A DNA stretch of 48,048 nucleotides from Candidatus Lindowbacteria bacterium RIFCSPLOWO2_12_FULL_62_27 (GCA_001784175.1 MFPR01000027.1:45167-93214); one strand, 5' to 3'. Positions 26,909-35,101 are shown, counted from the first letter of the stretch. Numbers and translations are program-made. Notes: generated by a model from the sequence alone, not told the origin.

Positions 26909-27505
26909 TTACCCCATACCTTTTATCCCAGGCCCAAACCGGCGGCGGTTTTCAATGACTTTCCTGCCGGCGGCCGTTGTGCGGTATCGCTGGAGGCGGC
27001 TGTTGGGTTTGTCGGGGATCGTGTATTCGATCAGACCGGTTTGCAACGCGGGCTGAAGATATTTTTCAATGAAGTGCATCTTATCCACAAGCTCCACGAT
27101 TGCCTGAAGTTCTTCCCGCGATTTTTCCTTCACAGCAGCCTTGAGAAGTTTTCCGACTGTAGGGGTGACTGTAGGGGCGACTGTAGGGGCGACTTGCGGG
27201 GTCTTCTTCGTCTCCGCTTTCCGGAATCGTACAACAAACGATGTGCCTCGCTCCTCAAACTCCGGGCCGGGAATGCCCGCCTCCCGACAAAGCCTGACGA
27301 TCTTCATCGTGCCCTGGCCAAACCTCTCGATGAGGCCGACGTAGAAGAAGGCCGTCGCGATCAGTTTGTTCCGAGGAAGGGATTCATGAGTGCGTTTCAG
27401 GTCGCGGATCGAAAGTCCCGGATGCAGTCGCCCGGGATTCCAGATTTCGAGCGCATGGTCAAAAATCCGGAGCATCACGTTCCCCGTGGACGTGTATGGG
27501 GGCAA
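26909..27505 (-). pseudogene. Truncated AlbA/RecG-like ATP-binding protein (C-terminal part)
   Basis: About 198 residues match the C-terminal half of the AlbA_2-type regulator found at 20810-22168: LEIWNPGRLHPG, then IATAFFYVGLIERFGQGTMKI, then a winged-helix tail. The AlbA_2 domain and the HRDY-type ATP motif that should lie upstream are missing. The frame is closed by a TGA at 27515-27517, directly beside the start of the oppositely oriented TOTE helicase gene. No good start codon is present (TTG at 27505). It sits just before hsdM and may be a remnant cut when the TOTE gene pair arrived. A short expressed protein remains possible. Confidence 0.7.
27155..27202. repeat. 12-bp tandem repeat, four units
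   Basis: The unit GACTGTAGGGGC occurs at 27155, 27167 and 27179, the first with a terminal T, and a degenerate fourth unit follows at 27191. On the minus strand it encodes the (A/T)PTV peptide repeat in the linker of the truncated AlbA-family protein. Unit number can change without a frameshift. Confidence 0.85.
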
Positions 27506-27521
27506 GGTGGTTATTCAAACG

Positions 27522-29951
27522 ATGATTGACAGTGACACATTGACCGCCCAGCGCGTCATTGATTTTATGCTGGAGATGGATCAGGAATTGGAACAGGCTC
27601 GACTTGAAATCGAAAAACTGAGAAATGAGAACGTAGAACTTCGGAAGATGCTGGAATTGCCGGCCACCGAATCACAACCCCATCTTGAAATGGGCATTCG
27701 CGAAGTCGTGCTCGATTCCAAGCCATTGCCCTCAATGACAAAAGATTCGCCCACAAAAGAAAAAATCGCGTTGTTCCGGATGCTCTTCAGAGGCAGGGAC
27801 GATGTATATGCGCTCCGTTGGGAGAATGAGCGAACAGGCAAGAGAGGTTATTCCCCGGTGCGCGAGGGAGGGGCGGTCGGGAAAGCGGCGAAATCCAAAA
27901 AATATTTGCCGTTGACGGATCAAGCCGTCCAGTACCATTTGTCGGGTGAGAAGACGATTGGCGTCTATCCGCTGCTCTTGGACAATACCTGCTGGTTTCT
28001 TGCGTGTGATTTTGACAAAGAGGGGTGGACGCTGGACGCACTCGCGTATCTGAATGTTTGCAATCGATATGGACTGCCTGCCTATCTGGAGCGTTCCCGG
28101 TCGGGCAATGGCGGCCATGTGTGGACCTTTTTCTCGTCACCCGTTTCAGCGACTTCGGCCAGGCAGTTGGGTATGAGATTGCTTCGGGAAACAATGGTTG
28201 TGCGCGGCGAGATGGACCTTGCCAGTTACGATCGATTTTTCCCGAATCAGGATTTTGTCCCCAAAGGCGGGTTTGGAAATCTCATCGCCCTGCCGCTCCA
28301 GAAAAAATGCCGGCGGCTTGGGAACACGGAATTCGTAAACCCCCACGATGCTGACCTCCGGCCATGGTCGGACCAGTGGGGATTTCTCAGCCAAGTCAAA
28401 AGGCTGTCCTCCGTTCATGTTGATGCCCTGCTTGAAAAAATTCCGCCGATCTCCGTCGGATTGGGATCCACGGCCAAGGTTTCCGCTGAATTGTCTCGAA
28501 AATATCCTGCTCCGCCCAAGATTCGCTGCACGTTTGCCAGTGCATTCAGTATCGAAAAATCCGGCGTCCCACCTTGGCTTCTCTCACAGATCAAGCATCT
28601 CGCGTCACTTCATAATCCTGAATTCTACCGGCGCCAGAAATTGAGACTGGAGACATATCGGACGCCAAGATTTGTCAAATGCTACGGCGAAGACATGAGT
28701 CACCTTCACCTGCCGCGCGGGGCGCTGGATGATCTGCAAGGGATATTCGCCGAAGCCAATTCGGAGATGGACATCATCGATCGCCGCCCCAGATTTGAAA
28801 AATTGGATATGCACTTCCAAGGATCGCTCAGACCTGAGCAGGAGAAAGCTCTGCATGCCGCCTTGTCACACGATATGGGCGTTCTGATTGCGCCGCCGGG
28901 AGCGGGCAAGACGGTCATGGGATGCTTTGCCGTTGCAACGCGGAGCGTGCCGACGCTGATATTGGCCCACCGAAAGCCCATCCTCGATCAATGGCGGACA
29001 CATTTGATGGAACACTTGGGACTGAAATCGAAGGAAATCGGGCAGATCGGCGGAGGCAGAAAGCGATTGAGCCGGCTTGTGGATCTGGCGATGATCCAGA
29101 GTCTCGAACGGATGGAGGATATGGAGGATTTATTTTCTCAATACGGATTCATTGTCGTCGACGAATGCCAGCACATCCCGGCTTATACATTTGAAAGATG
29201 CGTCAAGAAGGCCGCAGCGCGCTACATCCTCGGCCTCACAGCGACACCCCACCGCCGTGACGGATTGCAAGGGATAATCGAGATGCAGTGCGGTCCGATC
29301 CGCTACCGGATGCCGGCGGCGAAAAACGGCATGACCGTTCATTTGATCGAGAGGTCGACAAAATTTTCATACCCCTCGGCCGATCTCTCGGCTCCGGCCA
29401 TACAGGACATTTTTGGCGCTCTGGTCAAAGACGATCTCCGAAATGCGTTGATCATGGAAGATGTCCGGCAGGCGCTGTCACAGAAGGGGCATTGCCTGAT
29501 TCTGACTCACAGAAAAGAACATTGCCGAATACTTGCGGAGGGGCTGGCCGGATCCGGCGCAAATCCATTTGTGCTGACCGGCGATTTGGGCAAGAAAGAA
29601 CGGACGGCCATCATCAAGGCGATTCAGAATTTGCCTGTCGATGGAGAATTCATCATCGTTGCCACAGCCCAGTACCTCGGCGAGGGATTCGACTGCCCGC
29701 AGGTCGACACCCTCTTCCTGGCATTCCCCATTTCGTTCAAGAGCAATCTGGTTCAATACGTCGGAAGATCACTGCGAACCTGTGAGGGCAAAGAGAGCGT
29801 CCAGATTTATGACTATGTGGACACCGAAGTGCCGGTGCTCAAGAGAATGTCCGCCAAGCGCGTCAAGGCTTATAAATCTCTCGGGATTGGCGTAGATGAC
29901 GACGAGGTATCTTCGCGAGAATACACTTTGCCCATGCCGGCGGGGCGCTGA
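27522..29951 (+). CDS. TOTE-type primase-helicase (AEP primase domain plus SF2 helicase)
   Basis: This is an 809-residue protein. Residues 1-48 form a coiled coil. A primase-polymerase domain of the archaeo-eukaryotic type follows (about 80-300), beginning KIALFRMLFRGRDDVYALRW, with a catalytic Asp163-x-Asp165 pair in CDFDKE and SGNGGHVWTFF (His199). An SF2 helicase forms the rest: Walker A APPGAGKT (Lys463), DECQH (547-551), and a late GRSLR arginine-finger region. This combination is the TOTE conflict-system architecture, linked to defence or selfish elements. The ATG at 27522 is preceded by AAGGTGG at long spacing. It appears co-transcribed with the SEC-C gene one base downstream. Confidence 0.82.
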   Translation: MIDSDTLTAQRVIDFMLEMDQELEQARLEIEKLRNENVELRKMLELPATESQPHLEMGIREVVLDSKPLPSMTKDSPTKEKIALFRMLFRGRDDVYALRWENERTGKRGYSPVREGGAVGKAAKSKKYLPLTDQAVQYHLSGEKTIGVYPLLLDNTCWFLACDFDKEGWTLDALAYLNVCNRYGLPAYLERSRSGNGGHVWTFFSSPVSATSARQLGMRLLRETMVVRGEMDLASYDRFFPNQDFVPKGGFGNLIALPLQKKCRRLGNTEFVNPHDADLRPWSDQWGFLSQVKRLSSVHVDALLEKIPPISVGLGSTAKVSAELSRKYPAPPKIRCTFASAFSIEKSGVPPWLLSQIKHLASLHNPEFYRRQKLRLETYRTPRFVKCYGEDMSHLHLPRGALDDLQGIFAEANSEMDIIDRRPRFEKLDMHFQGSLRPEQEKALHAALSHDMGVLIAPPGAGKTVMGCFAVATRSVPTLILAHRKPILDQWRTHLMEHLGLKSKEIGQIGGGRKRLSRLVDLAMIQSLERMEDMEDLFSQYGFIVVDECQHIPAYTFERCVKKAAARYILGLTATPHRRDGLQGIIEMQCGPIRYRMPAAKNGMTVHLIERSTKFSYPSADLSAPAIQDIFGALVKDDLRNALIMEDVRQALSQKGHCLILTHRKEHCRILAEGLAGSGANPFVLTGDLGKKERTAIIKAIQNLPVDGEFIIVATAQYLGEGFDCPQVDTLFLAFPISFKSNLVQYVGRSLRTCEGKESVQIYDYVDTEVPVLKRMSAKRVKAYKSLGIGVDDDEVSSREYTLPMPAGR

Positions 29952-29952
29952 A

Positions 29953-31374
29953 ATGAATCCCGGCCGGAATGAAAGATGTCCCTGCGGCAGCGGGAAGAAA
30001 TACAAGAAATGCTGCATTGACAATCCGAAGGCGTCCTGGCGAAAGCCGGCGGCAGAGCCGGTTTCCACTCCTGTCAGAGCCGCAGACAGAGATGATGATG
30101 AATTTGAGGATGAGGAAGACGAAATGGAAACCGGTGAGGATGCGGAGTCGGATGACGAAATGGCAGGCGTTTCACGGGGGACCAAATCCAGGTTCGAGCG
30201 GATTCGATACCCGGAGCCGGACGCATCCCTTCCTAAAATATCTCCGGAGGATGAACGCATCGTCGACCAATGGTGGATCGATTTCAAGCCCGTATACAAA
30301 GGGAGTGACCGCGGTGAAATGACCAAACGCATCGCAGACTTTATGGACGCCCATCCCGGGTTGTTCGTCCATTTGCGATTGGACGATGAGGCTTTGTTTG
30401 AACTTGGGGCCATGTACGGCCGTAAGCAGGAATGGAACATATTTGTGGATTTATTAAATCGCATCAGGCAGGAACACCCTCGCGCATACCTTCGGGCGTT
30501 CGGATACTGCGATTCGTATATCATCGCGCATCTTTTAGCGAGCGGGAGGAACAATGAGATTCCCGAATATTTGAAAAATTTCAAGACCTATCCCGACACG
30601 GATCCGGATGATTTGCGGCGCGTGATCGACATGCTTGCCTTGGCCGATATGACGGAGGTTCTGGGAGACCTGATTGAGGCCGTGGCCATTCCTCTGTGCC
30701 AATCATCGAAAATCATCAACAGCGGATTTGCCTTCCGCTGGGTGATATTCAGGCGGATGATCCCCCGGCTTGATCGGAAATCCTATCCGGAGGATGACGC
30801 GCGGCTCATCGTCGATGAATTGAACGCCCTGCATCCTCCATTTGATTTCGATCCGGGAACATTTCGCCGAACACTTGCCTGCTACGCCGCGCCACCGGAT
30901 TTTCGTGACATCAAACTCATGCGGATGGAAAAACTATTCGAAATTTATATCCATGTCGTCTGCCATTTTTGCGCTTGGCTGCATGAGAAGAGGAGCATGG
31001 GGTGGATTCGCGCGCGATTTCTGGCGGATCGGCTTGAAGAGTACTTGTTGGACATTCCCTCCGGCAAGCGTCCGAAAACCCCGTTTCGTTTTTCAGATGA
31101 ACGGATGGAGCGCCACATCTCCACACACTACAAATGGATCGTCAGCATCCACGGCGTTCCCGCCATGGCATTTCTGCACGCCGTATTTCTGTTTTCAGAA
31201 TATCTTCTGGAGGCCGGGTATCACGACCGGGCGGAGTGTGGCCGGATCCAATCCGAGTGTTTGAATGTCTTGGATCGTTGTAAGAAGGTGTGCGATCCGA
31301 CAGATCCGGCGGCGCGTCTCTATACACATTTCCCGCATCTGGCGGCCGGCTCCCCGCCTGCCGGCGTCAGGTAA
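29953..31374 (+). CDS. SEC-C zinc-motif protein of unknown function
   Basis: This 473-residue protein opens with a SEC-C motif (RCPCGSGKKYKKCC; cysteines at 9, 11, 20 and 21), which binds zinc and often mediates protein or ribosome contact. A very acidic linker follows (DDDEFEDEEDEMETGEDAE), then about 380 residues of mostly helical sequence without a motif I recognise. The ATG lies one base after the primase-helicase stop, so the two are almost certainly translated from one message. The DNA here is more A+T-rich than the lipid A operon, suggesting transfer. Its function is unknown. Confidence 0.8.
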   Translation: MNPGRNERCPCGSGKKYKKCCIDNPKASWRKPAAEPVSTPVRAADRDDDEFEDEEDEMETGEDAESDDEMAGVSRGTKSRFERIRYPEPDASLPKISPEDERIVDQWWIDFKPVYKGSDRGEMTKRIADFMDAHPGLFVHLRLDDEALFELGAMYGRKQEWNIFVDLLNRIRQEHPRAYLRAFGYCDSYIIAHLLASGRNNEIPEYLKNFKTYPDTDPDDLRRVIDMLALADMTEVLGDLIEAVAIPLCQSSKIINSGFAFRWVIFRRMIPRLDRKSYPEDDARLIVDELNALHPPFDFDPGTFRRTLACYAAPPDFRDIKLMRMEKLFEIYIHVVCHFCAWLHEKRSMGWIRARFLADRLEEYLLDIPSGKRPKTPFRFSDERMERHISTHYKWIVSIHGVPAMAFLHAVFLFSEYLLEAGYHDRAECGRIQSECLNVLDRCKKVCDPTDPAARLYTHFPHLAAGSPPAGVR

Positions 31375-31391
31375 CGGTTCTGGAGTTACGA

Positions 31392-31718
31392 TCAGTTTTC
31401 TGACGGATCCATTTTCATCATGGATTGGAGGTCGAGGGGTTGCGGGAGGCGCCGCAGATCGACCTTTGTCAGAAAACGCGGAGGAATTCTCCAACTCCCC
31501 TCTTTAGTTTGGATGGTGGCCGTTTTCTGATTGACTCGCACGACCATTCCCTCCACGGTTCTGCCTTCGTTTTGAAAACTGACCCGATCCCCTATTTCAA
31601 ACTTTCTCAACGCATCCCCTGTTTTGATCTCGGATAAATACCGAATACGCCGGACAATGCGCCGATTCAGTTCGATCAATTGTTCGAGTGACAACTTTTC
31701 AATATCCACGCAAGTCAC
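31392..31718 (-). CDS. Small conserved protein with SH3/KOW-like barrel
   Basis: This protein of about 108 residues has an N-terminal helix (SLEQLIELNRRIVRRIRYL) and a beta-rich part (FEIGDRVSFQNEGRTVEGMVVRVNQKTATIQ, then PPRFLTKV) that reads like a small SH3/KOW-type barrel. GTG codons at 31718 or 31709 follow AAAGGAG; the former is used here. It converges on the SEC-C gene, leaving 17 bases between them. The helix-plus-barrel pattern seems conserved, but I cannot name the family or a function. Confidence 0.55.
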   Translation of the reverse strand: MTCVDIEKLSLEQLIELNRRIVRRIRYLSEIKTGDALRKFEIGDRVSFQNEGRTVEGMVVRVNQKTATIQTKEGSWRIPPRFLTKVDLRRLPQPLDLQSMMKMDPSEN

Positions 31719-31790
31719 ACGCTCCTTTCTTTGCGAGAGTCGTTCGGAACCCAACCGCCGCCAACCTGTTCGACATCCCACTCAGTTTCT

Positions 31791-31811
31791 ATTCTAAGCC
31801 TATTCTAAGCC
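31791..31811. repeat. Direct repeat ATTCTAAGCC x2 near tRNA-Val
   Basis: ATTCTAAGCC occurs twice in tandem (31791-31800 and 31802-31811). The core CTAAGC recurs three times on the other side of the tRNA, beside the integrase gene. Direct repeats around an integration site can be arm-type binding sites for an integrase; that role is inferred. Confidence 0.6.
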
Positions 31812-31881
31812 GACCAGTCGATTTTGGGCACTTTTCGACAATTTTTGGAAATTTTGATTGTCATAAGTCGAAATAAATCAA

Positions 31882-31955
31882 TGGGCGCACGAGGACTCGA
31901 ACCTCGGACCTCCTGCGTGTGAAGCAGGCGCTCTAACCAGCTGAGCTATGCGCCC
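31882..31955 (-). tRNA. tRNA-Val (anticodon CAC)
   Basis: The minus strand folds into a complete 74-base cloverleaf. The acceptor stem is GGGCGCA/TGCGCCC with discriminator A. The D arm is GCTC-AGCTGGTTA-GAGC, the anticodon arm CCTGC-TTCACAC-GCAGG gives anticodon CAC (reads GUG, valine), and the T arm is CGAGG-TTCGAGT-CCTCG. The 3' CCA is not encoded. It adjoins an integrase gene, a usual setting for element integration. Confidence 0.97.
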
Positions 31956-31991
31956 TCGGCAAAACGCTAAGTCCAAGATTCACAAGTACGC

Positions 31992-32019
31992 ATCATAGTT
32001 TTTGCGGGCGTAAATTCAA
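31992..32019 (-). promoter_or_regulatory. Candidate promoter of tRNA-Val
   Basis: On the minus strand TTGAAT (32019-32014), a 16-base spacer and TATGAT (31997-31992) form a good sigma-70-like promoter about 37 bases before the tRNA. The match is to consensus only. Confidence 0.5.
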
Positions 32020-32047
32020 GGGCGTGTCGAAGACCTCGCGCGGCCTT

Positions 32048-32089
32048 GCCTAAGCGTGGCCTAAGCCGGATTTTCATTTGGCCTAAGCC
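32048..32089. repeat. CCTAAGC direct repeats x3 at the integrase 3' end
   Basis: GCCTAAGC occurs at 32048-32055, 32059-32066 and 32081-32088. The latter two extend to GGCCTAAGCC (32058-32067 and 32080-32089), and the last overlaps the integrase stop codon. Together with the two copies left of the tRNA they surround tRNA-Val. They are candidate integrase or excisionase binding sites. Confidence 0.6.
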
Positions 32090-33294
32090 GCGCGCAGTGC
32101 ATGGAGCTTGGCGGGGATGTTCTGAATGTCCCGAGCGGTAGAGGGCTTCACGTAATATTTGTAGATCGTCGCGGGCGTGTTGCCCGAATGCGTGGCGACG
32201 TCTTTGACGTTCACACCGGCGTCAAGCATCTCGTTGATCATCGTGACGCGCGCCGCGTATGGCGCGGCGTATTCAACGCCGGCCTTTTTCAACACGGCGC
32301 GCCACGTGCGGCGCATTGTTGAGCGACTGAGGGGTTCGGACAGAAACGGACTTTCCACTGCATTTCCAACCTGATCGATGAAGTCTTGACCATTCATGTG
32401 AAAGCCGAGGCGGTTGGCATAATGTTCGATCAGTCCTTTGGCTTCGGCCGGAATGAACGACGGCGACGCCTCGCCGGATTTTCTGTGCGTGGGCGATTTG
32501 TGAACCTCGGGCCGAACCCACAAAAGGCCGGCGGACATGTCGAGATCGTCCCAGCGGATCTTGTTGAATACGGACGGCCGCAGGCCCAGCCAGACGTTCA
32601 TGCCCACCCATACGGCGCGCGGATCGCGCCAAGTCTTTACGACCTCGCAAATTTTTTGCCGTTCGGCCGGTGTCAGGAATTTCCGCATGGCCGGATTCTT
32701 GCGCTCCTGGGGAATCTTCCGGAGCTGTTTGGCCAAGACCTCGTTGCTTCGCGCGTCGATCACGGGATTGAACTTGTACAACCCTCGCGACATGGCCATG
32801 CCGTAGACGACATGCAGGAGCCGCAGACACATTTCTATCGTTCGCTCGCTCTTTCTCGTGCTCCGCATCCACTTGGCAAAATCCACGACCGATACGGCGT
32901 CCGAGAAATGTTTTCGATTGTGCTTGGCGAGATAGTCGATGCACATGCCAAAAAGTGAATAATCGCTGTGATTTGAATACAGGACGGAATATCGGACGCG
33001 GCCAGTCTGTGAGGCTGCTTTACGGACGTCGCCGTGCTTCACGAGTTCGTCAATCATTTTCCCGAACGTGGACACCGGCAGACGCCGGGACTCCAACTTG
33101 CCATCCGTTTCCATCAACTCGGACTTCAGCCGCACCCGCGCGTTCCGGGCCTGCGTAAGCGAGGTGAACCCGGAGCGCCAATATTGTTTGCCGCGCCACT
33201 GGGACACGCATGAAAATTTCGCCGGCGATCCCTTTCGGGCGGCTCTCAGATCAACGTAGACGCCCTCGTATTTCGTTTTCTCCCACTTGTTCAT
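32083..33294 (-). CDS. Tyrosine recombinase / integrase
   Basis: This 403-residue site-specific recombinase has an N-terminal arm-binding part, a core-binding domain (about 75-185) and a catalytic domain. Arg239 in LGLRPSVFNKIRW is the box I arginine, Arg349 in PYAARVTMI the box II arginine, His369 lies in THSGN, and a tyrosine at 378-381 (IYKYY) is the nucleophile. The usual box II histidine is a tyrosine (346). The gene's stop lies 128 bases from the 5' end of tRNA-Val. It is the last gene of a leftward module with an excisionase-like gene seven bases upstream, and would move the small element in and out of the chromosome. Confidence 0.9.
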   Translation of the reverse strand: MNKWEKTKYEGVYVDLRAARKGSPAKFSCVSQWRGKQYWRSGFTSLTQARNARVRLKSELMETDGKLESRRLPVSTFGKMIDELVKHGDVRKAASQTGRVRYSVLYSNHSDYSLFGMCIDYLAKHNRKHFSDAVSVVDFAKWMRSTRKSERTIEMCLRLLHVVYGMAMSRGLYKFNPVIDARSNEVLAKQLRKIPQERKNPAMRKFLTPAERQKICEVVKTWRDPRAVWVGMNVWLGLRPSVFNKIRWDDLDMSAGLLWVRPEVHKSPTHRKSGEASPSFIPAEAKGLIEHYANRLGFHMNGQDFIDQVGNAVESPFLSEPLSRSTMRRTWRAVLKKAGVEYAAPYAARVTMINEMLDAGVNVKDVATHSGNTPATIYKYYVKPSTARDIQNIPAKLHALRAA

Positions 33295-33300
33295 GTGATG

Positions 33301-33750
33301 TCACCCCACGACATTTTCGGCCGCCCAACGCTCAAGATCCGCCGCACGGTATCGCTTTCGCTGATAAAGTCCAGTGCCTTTCACTTCACCCGTTACGGGG
33401 ACAAACGGAATTTTCCCCTGTGCTGAAAGTTTCCGAAATTGTGATTCTGTCAGTCCCAAATGATCAGCGGCAGATTTGGCGTCCAGCAGGCGGCCCCCTC
33501 CGTTGGACTCGTTGTCCGCCTTACCCGGCCCGCCACGCGCTGTCAAGGTATCGCTCTGACGCTGATACCATCCCTTATCCGACAGTGTCAGAACGATTCG
33601 GCGGTATTGTTCGTCGTTCAGCACATCCGGGCGGTCTTCCGCGAGAAGTTCGGCCAGATCGGCATTGAACAATAGCGCGTCGCGCGGAGCCATGACGCAG
33701 ACGCGGAAAAAATCTTCGATATGGCGGCGCGATTTCGTGCTGGCCGTCAT
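33301..33750 (-). CDS. Excisionase-like / helix-turn-helix DNA-binding protein
   Basis: This 149-residue protein has a MerR/excisionase-type winged helix in its C-terminal third (LLDAKSAADHLGLTESQFRKLSAQGKIPF, then RKRYRAADLERWA). The first 75 residues are helical and unassigned. It starts at an ATG overlapping the stop of the zinc-ribbon gene (ATGA) and ends six bases before the integrase. Position and fold make a role in directing excision likely, but it could also be a transcription regulator. Confidence 0.7.
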   Translation of the reverse strand: MTASTKSRRHIEDFFRVCVMAPRDALLFNADLAELLAEDRPDVLNDEQYRRIVLTLSDKGWYQRQSDTLTARGGPGKADNESNGGGRLLDAKSAADHLGLTESQFRKLSAQGKIPFVPVTGEVKGTGLYQRKRYRAADLERWAAENVVG

Positions 33751-33992
33751 TCGAGTTTCATCTCCCCGGCGAAATAATATCGCTCGATCGAAAGGCAGTC
33801 TTTGTCACGGGTCAATGCGCTGAATCGGACCAAAGTTCTGCATCCATCCGGCTCGTGAACAACACAGCGGTCGGGTTGTTTGAGTCCGTCTCCCGTGCAA
33901 AAGTCGCGCTTGCACCGCGGGCATTCGACCAAAATATAACGCGGGGCCGGCGCCTCCGACTCATTCGCTGAAAACGATTTCCTTGACGCCAT
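33747..33992 (-). CDS. Small zinc-ribbon-like protein
   Basis: This 81-residue protein has a CPRCKRDFC cysteine cluster and two further cysteines (DRCVVHEPDGC), consistent with one small zinc ribbon. It lies three bases after the replication protein gene and overlaps the next by four bases. I do not recognise a family; phage-type modules often carry such proteins. Confidence 0.6.
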   Translation of the reverse strand: MASRKSFSANESEAPAPRYILVECPRCKRDFCTGDGLKQPDRCVVHEPDGCRTLVRFSALTRDKDCLSIERYYFAGEMKLE

Positions 33993-33995
33993 GGC

Positions 33996-34829
33996 CTACG
34001 AGTCCCGATATTGCCCTTCGTAGACTTTGACCGCGTTTTCGGTCCCGTCCTGCCCCTTTGTCAGAAGCCAGTCGAAGCTGGCCACGAATTTTCCGTGGCC
34101 CGGCGTATTGTTCAAACCGCGCAAAAATTTTGAATGGTGGATCTCGACACAGACCTGATCCCAGAATTCCCGCTCGGAAAACATCGCGAGATACTTCTTC
34201 GCCTTTATCTGGCGGGCCGGAGAAAGGGTTGTTACCTCCGGACATTCATCCGGAGTTTTTTGGTTGTATAGTTCAACCAGGGCTTCGGGTGTGCCCCAGC
34301 CATTGTCGGAAAGTTCTCCTGTCGGCTCGTCGGTCCCGCCGGCGGCGGGAACGGCAGGGGTAGATTCAGTTACAGCAGTTGAAGATGAAGGTGGAGTTGG
34401 AGATGAAAAGCCATCTTTTGCCATCTGTTTTTTATGGCTGACCTTTGGGTGACCCATAGGTGACCTATGGGTATGCCATCGCCTGTCCGCCCCTAACTTT
34501 CCGCCCAGTTGTCTGGCCTTCTGATGTTCTTGCTGCTTTCGCAATTCTCGCACCAGGCGCTTCTGGATGAGGATCCCGTCCTGTGCGGCGTCCCACGCTC
34601 GTAGGACGTTTTTCTTGCACGCCTCCCAGCGTTCCGGCCCAAGGCGGCTCAAAGCGGCCAGCATCGTGTCGTCGTTTGGAAGTGTTCCGATGTCCTCCTG
34701 TTTCCAGGCATGGCAAATCAGCCGCCAGTTGGCGCCCTGCTCCTCCAGCGACATCATCTCGACGTTTGGGTCGGACAGGTAGTTGTCGGGATAGAACTGA
34801 AATGCCGGAGGCCGCTCGCGCCGTTTCAT
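33996..34829 (-). CDS. DUF1376/YdaU-type phage replication protein
   Basis: This 277-residue protein starts with a DUF1376/YdaU domain (AFQFYPDNYLSDPNVEMMSLEEQG), a winged-helix-like domain of prophage replication initiators. A Ser/Thr/Pro-rich linker follows and then a C-terminal domain (SPARQIKAKKYLAMFSEREFW, FVASFDWLL) like the one seen in phage replication-initiator and helicase-loader proteins. Its ATG overlaps the stop of the Cro-like gene. It supports reading this block as an early phage or satellite module. Confidence 0.78.
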   Translation of the reverse strand: MKRRERPPAFQFYPDNYLSDPNVEMMSLEEQGANWRLICHAWKQEDIGTLPNDDTMLAALSRLGPERWEACKKNVLRAWDAAQDGILIQKRLVRELRKQQEHQKARQLGGKLGADRRWHTHRSPMGHPKVSHKKQMAKDGFSSPTPPSSSTAVTESTPAVPAAGGTDEPTGELSDNGWGTPEALVELYNQKTPDECPEVTTLSPARQIKAKKYLAMFSEREFWDQVCVEIHHSKFLRGLNNTPGHGKFVASFDWLLTKGQDGTENAVKVYEGQYRDS

Positions 34830-35059
34830 TGTTGTGGGGTCTCCGGTTGCGGCACGATCTCGAATACTTCGTCAAAGGCGGCAATCTTCAGCGCGGCCAT
34901 GATTTTCTTCCGAAGCTCCGGTGACGGATGGCGCGTGCCGTTCATGAGCTGGGACATGTAGCCGCTGCTCGCCCCGATCCGGCCGGCAAGCCCGTTCTGG
35001 GATTGGTTCTTCTTCGCCATGATCTCGCGAATGGCCTTGGCTTTTAACGCAACTTTCAT
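34826..35059 (-). CDS. Cro-like HTH regulator
   Basis: This 77-residue protein is almost entirely an XRE-type helix-turn-helix (IREIMAKKNQSQNGLAGRIG, SSGYMSQLMNGTRHPSPELR). The ATG at 35059 is chosen because GGGG lies seven bases upstream, whereas the ATG at 35065 would abut it. It is the first gene of the leftward replication-integration module and diverges from the CI-like gene, the usual lysogeny-switch layout. Confidence 0.8.
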   Translation of the reverse strand: MKVALKAKAIREIMAKKNQSQNGLAGRIGASSGYMSQLMNGTRHPSPELRKKIMAALKIAAFDEVFEIVPQPETPQQ

Positions 35060-35101
35060 TTTCATTCCCCCTTGCGATTTATCTTGCTTTTGTTATGTCT
35101 A

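Noticed and set aside
27155-27202. Possible CRISPR-like repeat
   Set aside because: The 12-base units are contiguous without spacers and encode an in-frame peptide repeat.
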